In this document: piece after piece, positions 35,035-45,419 of the stretch
Layout: each line of letters opens with the position of its first letter
Position numbering within the stretch: position 1 is the stretch's first letter
Source of the DNA: Achatina immaculata
Taxonomy: Eukaryota > Mollusca > Gastropoda > Stylommatophora > Achatinidae
Assembly: GCA_009760885.1 (NCBI GenBank)
Contig: CM019716.1
Coordinates: 5,928,438-5,992,437, forward strand
Length of the DNA: 64,000 nt
Direction of reading: 5' to 3'
The notes under the pieces: model-generated
The model's database searches: none
What the model was told of the DNA's origin: nothing
What the model saw: only the letters and a program-made list of their open reading frames with translations
Program-made: the position numbers and the translations under genes

Positions 35035-35290
35035 ATATACCGGTCACGTGGTGAGAAGAAGCTGTCAGGGAACACAATAACAAGCTTTCAAATGAGATAC
35101 AATAGGACAAAGAAACAGAAATAGACCACGTGAAACTCTGAAGAGGACATTGTCGAGAGAGGCCAAATTAGTAGCCATAAAATCCCTTGATGAGATTAAA
35201 AAGACTCGCCGAAAACAGGAAAACTTGGCGAACTACCATGTGAGCCCTATGTGACGTTTAACGGCACAGTAAGGAAGTAAGATGTAAGAG
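35035..35290 (+). mobile_element. LINE-C 3'-end fragment, degenerate
   Basis: The plus strand repeats the last 250 bp or so of LINE-C (ACCACGTGAAACTCTGAAGA, GAGAGGCCAAATTAGTAG, GAGCCCTATGTGACGTTTAA) with many indels. It lies about 220 bp downstream of copy 2. It could be a separate short insertion or a local duplication. Confidence 0.75.
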
Positions 35291-35569
35291 ATAGTAGTGG
35301 TAATAAGTGTGTTAATAGTAAATCAGCAGATGCTGATAACAGTGCAGTATTAGTAGTAATGGTTTTCGAAAAATTATCAATAAAATAATAATAATAACAA
35401 TGTTGTTGATGATTATTATGATACAGATAAAGCGGAATACTAGAAGCAAAATTATCAGTAGTAAGTTAGTAGAGAACAAATATAATACCAGCGGTAGTAT
35501 TAATAACATGCAGGAAACTCTGTACTGTAGAGGGCCGAACAATAACATAACTCCTTCAGATCATCAGAG

Positions 35570-35765
35570 GAAGTTACCCCCCCCCCCCTCAGACATGCGT
35601 TTCCTGACACTCTAAGTGGGGTGGGTCCTTCTGGGTCATGACCCCCAGAGGTCTTGTGAGTTGTTGCTTTTTTTTCCCCGGTCCCGGGATTGAACCCGGG
35701 ATCTTCCAGTTGCCACTGCACTTTGAAGTGCGTCTTTAGCGATTTAGCTACGGAGGACTGGTACT
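35570..35765 (-). mobile_element. tRNA-derived SINE
   Basis: On the minus strand the A-box-like TAGCTAAATCGC (35750-35739) and the B box GGTTCAATCCC (35697-35687) lie in a tRNA-like segment. The B-box region forms a strong GATCCCGGGTTCAATCCCGG T-arm. A body with CACAAGACCTCTGGGGGTC follows, running to a G run near 35577. No other full copy is seen in the window. Confidence 0.65.
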
Positions 35766-35984
35766 GGTTGTGACAAACGAAATTTATAAACAAAAACAAC
35801 ATTATAAGCATTAGTATTACTAACATTACTATAACAATATTATAAGTATAAATATTAGTATCATTACTATAAAAACTAATATTAAAAGCATTAGTACGAC
35901 CGGATTGGTAACATTAGTTAGTAAAATTAGCAGGAAAAGTAACATTATCAGCGATAGTTGCAGTGTCGGAGGGAAAATTTGCTC

Positions 35985-36455
35985 AGACACAGAAAAAAGT
36001 CGCTGAACAAGGTGGCTGAACAAAGACGCTGAACAGAGTCAATGAAAAAAGACGCTGAACAAAGTCACTGAACAAAGTCGCTGAACATGGTCACTGAAAA
36101 AAGACGCTGAACAAAGCACTGAACAAATTAGCTGAACAAAGTAGCTGAACAAAGCACTGAACAAATTAGCTGAACAAAGTCACTGAAAAAAGACGCTGAA
36201 CAAAGTCACTGAACAAATTAGCTGAACAAAGTAGCTGAACAAAGTCACTGAACAAATTCCCTGAACAAAGTCGCTGAACAAAGACGCTGAACAAACTCAC
36301 TGAACAAAGACGCTGAACAAAGTCGCTGAACAAAGACGCTGAGAAAAGTCACTAAACAAAGTCACTGAACAAAGTCGCTGATCAAAGTCACTGAACAAAG
36401 TCGCTGAACAAAATCACTGAACAAAGATGCTGAAGAAAGTAGCTGATGTTTGAAA
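35985..36455 (+). repeat. 13-bp minisatellite
   Basis: About 33 copies of AGTCGCTGAACAA, with GTCAC, GACGC, TAGC and CACTG variants. Confidence 0.95.
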
Positions 36456-36715
36456 AACAGTGATTAGAATATTAGCCTATCTTGTCTAGGCGGTGCTCGC
36501 CACATTGTAGTCGAGTGTTCGTTTATCAGTCAATCCTTAGCAGTTTCCTTCCCCTGATTGTAATGGACGCGTAGTGTAAGCATGAAACGTACGCAAGGAA
36601 TCACCACCTAACTCTTCAGATAAGTTAGCACAATTATAAATATAGACGTAGGCAATTTTTAGTTTCTTTAAACCGTGTCTTTACAGTCTGGTAGCTTGAT
36701 CTGTCAGCATCAATC

Positions 36716-37205
36716 AATCAGGTGCTGTGCCAGGTGGCGTAAGCGATCATTTCTCTCCATAGTTCCCTGTCTTTAGACTTGATTATGAGATCCGTCGATG
36801 ACTTTCTTCCTAGCCACAGTGACACCCTATCTAGTAACTTCTCTCTGTCTTCCTCTGTCTCTTCTTCCTTCAATTTTTCCAGTTGCCACAATGTGTTCCA
36901 ATTTTCCTCTTCTCAGAAAATGTCCTACAGATCTCACTTGTCTGCCTCTGATCTTTGCTGTAATTTGCTTTTTAACTCCAGCCTCTCTTAAGACTTCTTC
37001 GTTGGTTTTCCTAGCTGTCCATGGTACTTTCAACATCCTTCTTATGAACCACATTTCCATGGCCTCCATTTCTCGCTGTACTCTCTTATTCATAGACCAT
37101 GCTTCACATCCATAAAACAAAATTGGCTCAATGTAACATTTAAGTACTCGGAATCTAGTTTCCATTAAAATGGATCTGTTGCGCAAGATGTTTATCATTT
37201 CTGTC
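36716..37205 (-). mobile_element. LINE-B-related copy 2, 5' truncated, (TGAT)n tail
   Basis: The minus strand encodes NILRNRSILMETRFRVLKCY, EAMEMWFIRRMLKVPWTAR, KTNEEVLREAG and GKIEGRRDRGRQRE. It then shifts frame into SLWLGRKSSTDLIIKSKD and WREMIAYATWHST with a stop near 36718, followed by a short TGAT tail. This is the C-terminal region of an RTE-like ORF2, close to but distinct from the 13.8-kb copy. Confidence 0.8.
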
Positions 37206-37596
37206 AACCAAATTAAAGTATAATCTTTAAAACATATTCTTACCACCAGTCATAAATATTCTAACATTATAATGACATTATACAACATGCAAATAGAAAA
37301 TCTATTAATATAAATATTAATTTTATTAAAATATGCCAGTAGGAACACTATTGGACTGGAGATACAAAAAAAAATCATTTAAGAACAATTAGACCTGATC
37401 TTGTTTGCCCACAGAGGCATATATGAGATCACTGACCAGCTTATCTACGGTAAGTAATGATTATAAAGATGAAGTTACAAGTTTGAATGTCTAGGCCGTA
37501 ATGTTATCAGGTAACTCAACAATTTGTAGCTCGACAGAATCGAAATTACACTGGTGCTGGCAAAACTAACATAATTAAATTATAATATTCCTAAAG
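37206..37596. other. No gene recognised
   Basis: AT-rich unique sequence. Confidence 0.45.
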
Positions 37597-37838
37597 AGAA
37601 TTATTTCCTATTGACCTGTTGTATAGTGTCATCTGGTCATTATTTCCTATTGATCTGTTGTATAATATCATCTGGTCATTATTTCCTTTTGATCTGTTGT
37701 ATAATATCATCTGGTCATTATTTCCTATTGATCTGTTGTATAATATCATCTGGTCATTATTTCTTACTGACCTGTTGTATAATGTCACCTGGCCATTATT
37801 TCCTATTGACCTGTTGTATAATATCATCTGGTCACTGC
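37597..37838 (+). repeat. 39-bp minisatellite, six copies
   Basis: Units with TATTGATCTGTTGTATAATA and TCATCTGGTCATTATTTCC. The unit length is divisible by three, so frames on both strands are open. Confidence 0.95.
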
Positions 37839-38544
37839 CTAGTGCATGGTGAGATTTTTTTTCCTCCACTTCACCAAAACTTTCCGGTATAGTTTTGGCT
37901 AGGGACATTAGCACTTACTTGTCGAAATCGTTAGATCGTGTAAACTGTTTGCTTTGTACTCGAACACACTGTCTTCTAAACTTTCTGTACTCGATACCGC
38001 TGACTGACCGGCCTAAACTAGTAAAAACCGAAAATATTCGGAGGAAACGCCCTTACTTTGCCTCCGCAGAGTTCACCGTATCCAAGATTTAGTAATTATT
38101 TCCGGTTTGGTCTGTCCAATATTCTGTGCGCATGCGCACTGCCAGCTAACAGCGGTTTTTATACTTCAAGACAAATGAGTATTTCCGGTGAGAAAAAAAG
38201 GTATGAAAATAGTTCTGTTTTCACGTGGCGGAAGGCGGCGGGGGGGGGGGGGTTGAATAAGATTGTAGAACATCCGGGATCAATTAGAGGAATTTAACAA
38301 CAGAAACCGTTATAAAGATAACCATAACTGAATCACGAAACTGTCTACGAAGGAAAGAAAGTGTGAAATACGAAAGTTGTGTCAATAGCAAGCAAAGAGA
38401 GAAAACTCTTGGCTGACCACTGTGATCTAGTAAAACACAGGCAGCATCGATTTATGTCTGGTTGATCGGCTCTGTCACAGTATTTATGTTCGCGTCCAAG
38501 TCATAGATGTGCTTCAGACATATTTAAATGTGTGCCCTTCCTGC
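37839..38544. other. No gene recognised; contains candidate promoter
   Basis: Unique sequence around the motif cluster described at 38090-38260, with a G run at about 38239-38251. Short frames have no known motifs. Confidence 0.4.
38090..38260. promoter_or_regulatory. Candidate TATA-less promoter: NRF-1-type palindrome with CCAAT, ETS-like and E-box motifs
   Basis: Within about 130 bp there is TGCGCATGCGCA (38127-38138, a perfect match to the NRF-1 consensus palindrome), CCAAT at about 38116-38120, TTTCCGGT at about 38099 and again at about 38178, and CACGTG followed by GCGGAAGGCGGCG at about 38222. This combination is typical of broadly expressed, TATA-less animal promoters. The nearby plus frame 38058-38297 has no known motif, and I cannot identify a gene on either side. 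It is one of the few non-repetitive GC-richer patches in the window. Confidence 0.3.
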
Positions 38545-38838
38545 GAAGAATGTTAAGAACACCATGCACAGCCAAAATAACAAATGAAGAATGTTATTAA
38601 CACCATGCACAGCCAAAATAACAAATGAAGAATGTTAAGAACACCATGCACAGCCAAAATAACAAATGAAGAATGTTATTAACACCATGCACAGCCAAAA
38701 TAACAAATGAAGAATGTTAAGAACACCATGCACAGCCAAAATAACAAATGAAGAATGTTAAGAACACCATGCACAGCCAAAATAACAAATGAAGAATGTT
38801 AAGAACACCATGCACAGCCAAAATAACAAATGAAGAAT
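38545..38838 (+). repeat. 41-bp minisatellite, seven copies
   Basis: Units with GAAGAATGTTAAGAACACCA and GCACAGCCAAAATAACAAAT. GTTAAG and GTTATT variants alternate. Confidence 0.97.
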
Positions 38839-38839
38839 G

Positions 38840-39120
38840 CCAGTGAGAAACAAACATTAACAAACAAGCCACAGGGGAGACAGTCAAGGTTTATTGGCAT
38901 ATAATGAGAAGAGGAGGGATAGAAAATATCGTGACAGCAAGAAAAACTGGGGACAGGAGAGAGAGGTAGACCAAGAGAGAAAATCTTAGACGACTTGACA
39001 AAATGGCATGGGAGAGGAACAGCAATAGAACTAATGAGTAACATGAAAGATCGGAAACTGTGAAGAGACATGGTCGCCAACGACTTCAGGCATGGCACAT
39101 GATGATGATGATGATTTTTC
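38840..39120 (+). mobile_element. LINE-B copy 3, 3' end only
   Basis: The plus strand reads VYWHIMRRGGIENIVTARKT, then a basic REK-type block, ILDDLTKWHGRGTAIELM, KDRKL, an in-frame TGA, and RDMVANDFRHGT with a stop inside GGCACATGATGATGATGATG. It is the last 90 codons or so of an RTE-like ORF2 plus tail. Its 5' end is fused to the last unit of the 41-bp array. Confidence 0.8.
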
Positions 39121-39483
39121 CGAAATAGCAAAGAAATATTAACACTCATTATAATTTTTAAAAAAGAGAAAACATTACTAACCGTAAAATTATCGATGAT
39201 GTCGCGCTGATGAAAAGCTTGTCACACAAATAAACAACAGAAGTCAGTGCTGTGAGATAATATAGATTGCTCTTTCCGTTTTCAGAAAGCCAGCTTTGGT
39301 AGATAAATATCTTCTGAGTGGCCGTTTTGGCTGAAGTCGCGCCCACTCTTTCCTTGCTGATATCATTTCTAATTATATCTCTGCTATTTAAAACTTGAAG
39401 CAAGAAACAGAAGAAAGCAAGTCCTCATACAACTTTGGGGAAATGTAGCAGAGAATTAAAGGGAAATATATGAATGTTTACTA
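39121..39483. other. No gene recognised
   Basis: AT-rich unique sequence. An 81-codon minus frame at 39158-39403 has no recognisable motif. Confidence 0.4.
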
Positions 39484-39785
39484 CCTGTCGTTGGAACTTG
39501 ACAAATAACTATTTACTCTCTGTTGTTGTAATATGATAAACATCTATTTACTCTCTGTTGTTGTAATATGATAAACATCTATTTACTCTCTGTTGTTGTA
39601 ATATGATAAACATCTATTTACTCTCTGTTGTTGTAATATGATAAACATCTATTTACTCTCTGTTGTTGCAATATGATAAACATCTATTTCCTCTCTGTTG
39701 TTGTAATATGATAAACATCTATTTACTCTCTGTTGTTGTAATATGATAAACATCTATTTACTCTCTGTTGTTGTAATTTGACAAA
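39484..39785 (+). repeat. 35-bp minisatellite
   Basis: Eight copies of ATCTATTTACTCTCTGTTGT plus TGTAATATGATAAAC. Confidence 0.97.
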
Positions 39786-39817
39786 TATTTGAATTCGAAC
39801 AAACATCATCTCGATGT

Positions 39818-41085
39818 CAAGATGACGAGAGAACCGCATCAGCCATATATCGCGGCAACAAGCCCTCACTCCTAAACCGCACTGTAGCTCGGACAGAGTG
39901 AAACTAGTACTCACGTACCACCCCCATAGCTTGGCAGTTAAAAACATACTGTTTCGCCACCTCCATCTCCTCCAGACCGAGCCTGATACACGTGAACCTT
40001 TTGGGGAACCCACCATTGGTAGCTTACAGACGGGACAAGAGCCTCAGGGACCTTTTAATTCGTAGTCATCTTAAGACAAATGACACTTTTTATGGTACCA
40101 AAACGTTGCGAATGCCGTAGACGCAACACTTGCCTGTTTGTTGTCGAGGGTAGCCAGATCTCCTTCCCTAAGTCCACGTTATCAGTTCAGAAGGGTTTCA
40201 CCTGTACTTCACGGAATGTTATTTATGCTATCATGTGCAAACGTTGCGGTTTGAAGTACATAGGGGAGACTGGTTTACGCTTAGGAGATCGATTTCGCCA
40301 GCATCTTAATGATATTTCTAAGAGGGCCCGGACACCTGTGGTTAAACATTTTTGCCTTGGCAACCACAGGGGAAAACACGACATTTCTGTTAGTGCGATC
40401 CGCTCTTGTTCTGCAGATGTACGATCTCGGAGGGTCCTAGAACAGCGCCTTATTTTCCAGACTGGCTGTCTCTACCCAGCTGGAATTAACAATGTCTTCA
40501 GCTTCCTTTAACTTCTTTAGTTTTCCACCCCTCTCCTTTTTTTTACTCTCTTTCTCCTAGCTACCTCTCCCTACCACCACCCTCTTTTCTTCTCTGGCAA
40601 CATATTGGTGTTTGTAGGGCCTTGTTCTATTCACCAGTTTCACATTTTCTCCCTGCAGGTGTTCATGTTCTTCATTCATTATCTCTCCGCTCCCCCCCCC
40701 CCCCCCCGACACATTCTCGTCTAGCGGCTATCATGTTTCTATTGCCTTTCCCCCACCCCTTTCTACCACTTGTTTTCTTCCTCTCTCTCCACCTCTTCTT
40801 TACGATTGCCTCTATCGGCGTATCCTTTGTGTGGCCCGCGTGGTCCCTATGCATCTTCTAATCGACACGCATTTTTCTGTTTCCTACTGGAGGAGGCCAT
40901 ATTAAGATAAGTTCTTCGTTTAGTTATTTATTTTTGTCTCGTTGTGTATGTAATCCTCGAAAAAGGCTCACGCTGAAATATCGGATGTTGTATGTTTTTC
41001 ATTTATACATTCTCATATTTTCTATTCGTTTTTTTTCACTCCCTCTGCCACTTTGTAAAACTACAGCATACACCTCTAACTACCT
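39818..41085 (+). mobile_element. Penelope-like element copy 2, with small 5' inversion
   Basis: Same family as copy 1. The first 17 bp (39818-39834, CAAGATGACGAGAGAAC) are the exact reverse complement of copy 1 at 22262-22278. From there the element continues in direct orientation (CCGCATCAGCCATATATCGC) through the post-RT region, GIY-YIG domain and C/T-rich 3' UTR to CTACCTGTAAGG. A 35-bp array lies to the left and a different 34-bp array to the right. Confidence 0.85.
39832..40511 (+). pseudogene. Penelope-like ORF, post-RT region plus GIY-YIG endonuclease
   Basis: The post-RT part (NRISHISRQQALTPKPHC, NILFRHLHLLQTEPDT) shifts frame at about 39985-40015 and again before the open frame 40080-40511. 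That frame contains RRRNTCLFVVEGSQISFPKS, FTCTSRNVIYAIMCKRC (GIY-like half plus CKRC), KYIGETGLRLGDRFRQHL (YIG half with the catalytic Arg region) and EQRLIFQTGCLYPAGINN near the stop. The GIY-YIG domain is intact and uninterrupted in this copy, although the RT core is missing. Confidence 0.88.
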
Positions 41086-41397
41086 GTAAGGGACTACATA
41101 TGAACCAGAAAATCTACCTGTAAGGGACTACATATGAACCAAAAAATGTAGTTGTACGGGATTCCATACGAACCAGAAAATCTAGCTGTATGGGATTATA
41201 TATAAACCAGAAAATCTACCTGTAAGGGACAACATATGAACCAGAAAATGTAACTGTATGGGATTACATACGAACCTGAAAATCTTCTTGTAAGGGACCA
41301 CATATAAACCAGAAAATGTAGCTGTACGGGATTACATATGAACCGGAAAATGTAACTGTACAGGACAACATATGAACTAGAAAACGTAGCTCTTCAA
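41083..41397 (+). repeat. 34-bp minisatellite starting at the Penelope-like 3' end
   Basis: About nine copies of CTACCTGTAAGGGACTACAT plus ATGAACCAGAAAAT. The first 12 bases of the unit are the 3' terminus of the element just upstream. Confidence 0.92.
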
Positions 41398-41871
41398 GTG
41401 TGAGTCTATGATGTATGTAAAGATAAAGCTTCTTCATGTCCGGCTCTGACGATAAGTGAAACAAGAAAAAAGTTAAAGAGGATGAAATCTAAGACACTTA
41501 AGAGAAAAGTGTGCAGGCACAGAAAATACGTTAAATTAATTACAGTTCTAATAATAATATGGTAGAAATTCATGAAGTCTAGAAAATAGAATTCTTTGAT
41601 TTTTTTTTCGTCTCTTCTCACTATGGCGTTCAGCTGTAGGTGTAGCTATTCGCAAATAGTTTGTGGCTACAAAATATATAAGTACAGGCAGGGTCGCGAC
41701 AGTTAAGCTGTGATTACAGAAAAGTGAACTATTCTAAAGAGTAGCCAGACCTTCATTCGTTACCTGATCACACAGTTGTAACATTTCGTTCATTATTATT
41801 CTATCCGGATTTTCATCAGTAATTGTAGCTTAGACTCCGCACAAGTTCTATCCTTCATAAACTTTTTTGGT
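41398..41871. other. No gene recognised
   Basis: AT-rich unique sequence. Nothing supported. Confidence 0.45.
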
Positions 41872-44800
41872 AATGGCTGGTTTAGTGTGTTGATTAAGTG
41901 GCTAGAATAGTGTGTTGTTTAAATGGCTAGTTTTTTAGTGTGTTGTTTAAATGGTTAGTTTAGTGTGTTGTTTAAGTGGTTAGAATAGTGTGTTGTTTAA
42001 ATGGCTAGTTTAGTGTGTTGTTTAAGTGGCTAGAATAGTGTGTTGTTTAAATGGCTAGTTTTTTAGTGTGTTGTTTAAATGGTTAGTTTAGTGTGTTGTT
42101 TAAGTGGTTAGAATAGTGTGTTGTTTAAATGGCTGGTTTAGTGTGTTGTTTAAGTGGCTAGAATAGTGTGTTGTTTAAATGGCTAGTTTAGTGTGTTGTT
42201 TAAATGGCTGGTTTAGTGTGTTGTTTAAGTGGCTAGAATAGTGTGTTGTTTAAATGGCTAGTTTAGTGTGTAATTTAAATGGCTAGTTTAATGTGTTGTT
42301 TAAGTGGTTAGATTAGTGTGTTGTTTTACATGGCTAGTTTAGTGTGTTGTTTTACATGGCTGGTTTAGTGTGCTGTTTAAGTGGCTGGTTTAGTGTGTTG
42401 TTTACATGGCTAGTTTAGTCTGTTGCTTGAGTGGCTGTTTTAGTGTGCTGTTTGAGGGGCTGGTTTAGTGTGTTGTTTAAGTGGTTGGTTTAGTGAATTG
42501 TTTATGTGGCTAGTTTAGTGTGATGTTTAAATGGCTGTTTTAGTGTGCTGTTTGAGAGGCTGGTTTAGTGTGTTGTTTAAGTGGCTGGTTTAGTGTGCTG
42601 TTTGAGAGGCTGGTTTAGTGTGCTGTTTGAGAGGCTGGTTTAGTGTGCAGTTTGAGAGTCTGGTTTAGTGTGTTATTTAAGTGGCAGGTAAGTGTGCTGG
42701 TTGAGAGGCTGGTTTAGTGTGTTGTTTAAATGGCAGGTAAGTGTGCTGGTTGAGAGGCTGGTTTAGTGTGTTGTTTAAGTGGCTGGTTTAGTGTGCTGTT
42801 TGAGAGGCTGGTTTAGTGTGTTTTTTAAGAGGCTGGTTTAGTGTGCTGTTTGAGAGGCTGGTTTAGTGTGTTGTTTAAGAGGCTGGTTTAGTGTGCTGTT
42901 TGAGAGGCTGATTTAGTGTGCTGTTTGAGAGGCTAGTTTAGTGTGTTGTTTAAATGGCTAGTTTAGTGTGTTGTTTAAGTGGCTGGTTTAGTGTGTTGTT
43001 TAAGTGGCTAGTTTAGTGTGTTGTTTAAGTGGCTAGTTTAGTCTGTTGCTTAAGAGGCTGGTTTAGTGTGCTGTTTAAGTGGCTGGTTTAGTGTGCTGTT
43101 TGAGAGTCTGGTTTAGTGTGCTGTTTAAGTGGCAGGTAAGTGTGCTGTTTGAGAGGCTGGTTTAGTGTGCTGTTTGAGAGGCTGGTTTAGTGTGTTGTTT
43201 AAGAGGCTGGTTTAGTGTGCTGTTTGAGAGGCTGGTTTAGTGTGCTGTTTGAGAGGCTGGTTTAGTGTGCTGTTTGAGAGGCTGGTTTAGTGTGTTGTTT
43301 AAGTGGCTGGTTTAGTGTGCTGTTTGAGAGGCTGGTTTAGTGTGCTGTTTGAGAGGCTGGTTTAGTGTGTTGTTTAAGTGGCTGGTTTAGTGTGCTGTTT
43401 GAGAGGCTGGTTTAGTGTGTTGTTTAAGAGGCTGGTTTAGTGTGCTGTTTGAGAGGCTGATTTAGTGTGCTGTTTGAGAGGCTGGTTTAGTGTGCTGTTT
43501 GAGAGTCTGTGCTGTTTAAGTGGCTGGTTTAGTGTGCTGTTTAAGTGGCTGGTTTAGTGTGCTGTTTAAGTGGCTGGTTTAGTGTGCTGTTTAAGTGGCT
43601 GGTTTAGTGTGCTGTTTGAGAGGCTGGTTTAGTGTGTTGTTTAAGTGGCTGGTTTAGTGTGCTGTTTGAGAGGCTGATTTAGTGTGCTGTTTGAGAGGCT
43701 GGTTTAGTGTGCTGTTTGAGAGTCTGTGCTGTTTAAGTGGCTGGTTTAGTGTGCTATTTAAGTGGCTGGTTTAGTGTGCTGTTTAAGTGGCTGGTTTAGT
43801 GTGCTGTTTAAGTGGCTGGTTTAGTGTGATGTTAAAGTGGGTGGTTTAGTGTGTTGTTTGAGTAGCTACTGTAGTGTGTTGTTTAATAACTGATTTAGTG
43901 TGTTGTTTGAGTTGCTGGTTTAATGTGTTGTGCGAGGCACTGGTTTAGTCTTGTTTAAGTTACTAGTTTAGTCTGTTGTTTAGGTGGATAATTTAGTGTT
44001 ATGTTTAAGTTACTAGTTTAGTCTGTTGTTTAAGTCGATGATTTAGTGTGTTGTTGGAGTGGCTAGTTTAGTATGTTGTTTAAGTGGCTGATTTAGTGTG
44101 AAACTTAAGTGACTTTTTACTGTGATATTTAAGTGTCTGGTTTAGTGTGTTTTCAAGTAACTAGTTTTAGTGTGTTGTTAAAGAGACTAGTTTAGTGTGA
44201 TGTTAAAGTGACTAGTTTAGTGTGATGTTCAAATGGCTAGTTTAGTGTGATGTTAAAGTGACTAGTTTAGTGTGATGTTCAAATGGCTAGTTTAGTGTGA
44301 TGTTAAAGTGACTAGTTTAGTGTGATGTTCAAATGACTAGTTTAGTGTGATGTTAAAGTGACTAGTTTAGTGTGATGTTCAAATGGCTAGTTTAGTGTGA
44401 CGTTTAAATGGCTGGTTTAGCATTTTATTTAAGTGACTGGTTTAGTGCGGTGTTTAAATGACTAGTTCAGTTTGTTAAGTGGCTGGTTTAGTGTGATGTT
44501 TAAATGACTGGTTTAGTGTGATGTTTAAATGACTGGTTTAGTGTGTTGTTTAAATGACTAGTTTAGTGTGATGTTTAAATGGCTGGTTTAGTGTGATGTT
44601 TAAATGGCTAGTTTAGTGTGACGTTTAAATGGCTGGTTTAGCATTTTATTTAAGTGACTGGTTTAGTGCGGTGTTTAAATGACTAGTTCAGTTTGTTAAG
44701 TGGCTGGTTTAGTGTGATGTTTAAATGACTGGTTTAGTGTGATGTTTAAATGGCTGGTTTAGTGTGATGTTTAAATGACTGGTTTAGTGTGATGTTTAAA

Positions 44801-45335
44801 TGACTGGTTTAGTGTGATGTTTAAATGGCTGGTTTAGTGTGATGTTTAAATGGCTGGTTTAGTGTGATGTTTAAATGGCTGGTTTAGTGTGATGTTTAAA
44901 TGGCTGGTTTAGTGTGATGTTTAAATGGCTGGTTTAGTGTGATGTTTAAATGGCTGGTTTAGTGTGATGTTTAAATGACTGGTTTAGTGTGATGTTTAAA
45001 TGACTGGTTTAGTGTGATGTTTAAATGGCTGGTTTAGTGTGATGTTTAAATGGCTGGTTTAGTGTGATGTTTAAATGACTGGTTTAGTGTGATGTTTAAA
45101 TGGCTGGTTTAGTGTAATGCTTAAATGGTTGGTTTCGTGCGATGTTTAAATGTCTGGTTTAGTGTGTTGTTTAAATGGTTGGTTTCGTGTAATGTTTAAG
45201 TGACTTGTTTAGCGTTTTATTTAAGTAACTAGTTTAGTGTGATCTTTAAATGACTGGTTTAGTGTGATGTTTAAGTGCCTATTTAGTGCAATGTTTAAGT
45301 GGCTGGTTTAGTTTGTTGTTGAAGTGACTGGTTTA
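41872..45335 (+). repeat. 25-bp minisatellite, ~3.4 kb, largest array in the window
   Basis: About 138 copies of GGCTGGTTTAGTGTGTTGTT plus TAAGT. Regional subtypes: TAAATGGCTAG with TTGTTTAAG at the left, GAGAGGCTGG with GCTGTTT in the middle (about 42540-43830), and GATGTTTAAATG(A/G)CTGG at the right (about 44160-45120). Shortened monomers (GAGAGTCTGTGCTG) occur twice, 217 bp apart, marking a block duplication. No long ORFs survive. Confidence 0.98.
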
Positions 45336-45419
45336 CCTCTGTGGTAGATACTAGTTTTTAGCAGACTTACCTGACAGGCAAGTTCAAGTATACGTCAAAT
45401 AGTTGAAGTAAACATAAGA

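Noticed and set aside
41872..45335. Telomere-like or interstitial telomeric array because of repeated GGTTTAG
   Set aside because: The repeat is a 25-mer. No tandem hexamer TTAGGG or related telomeric repeat is present.
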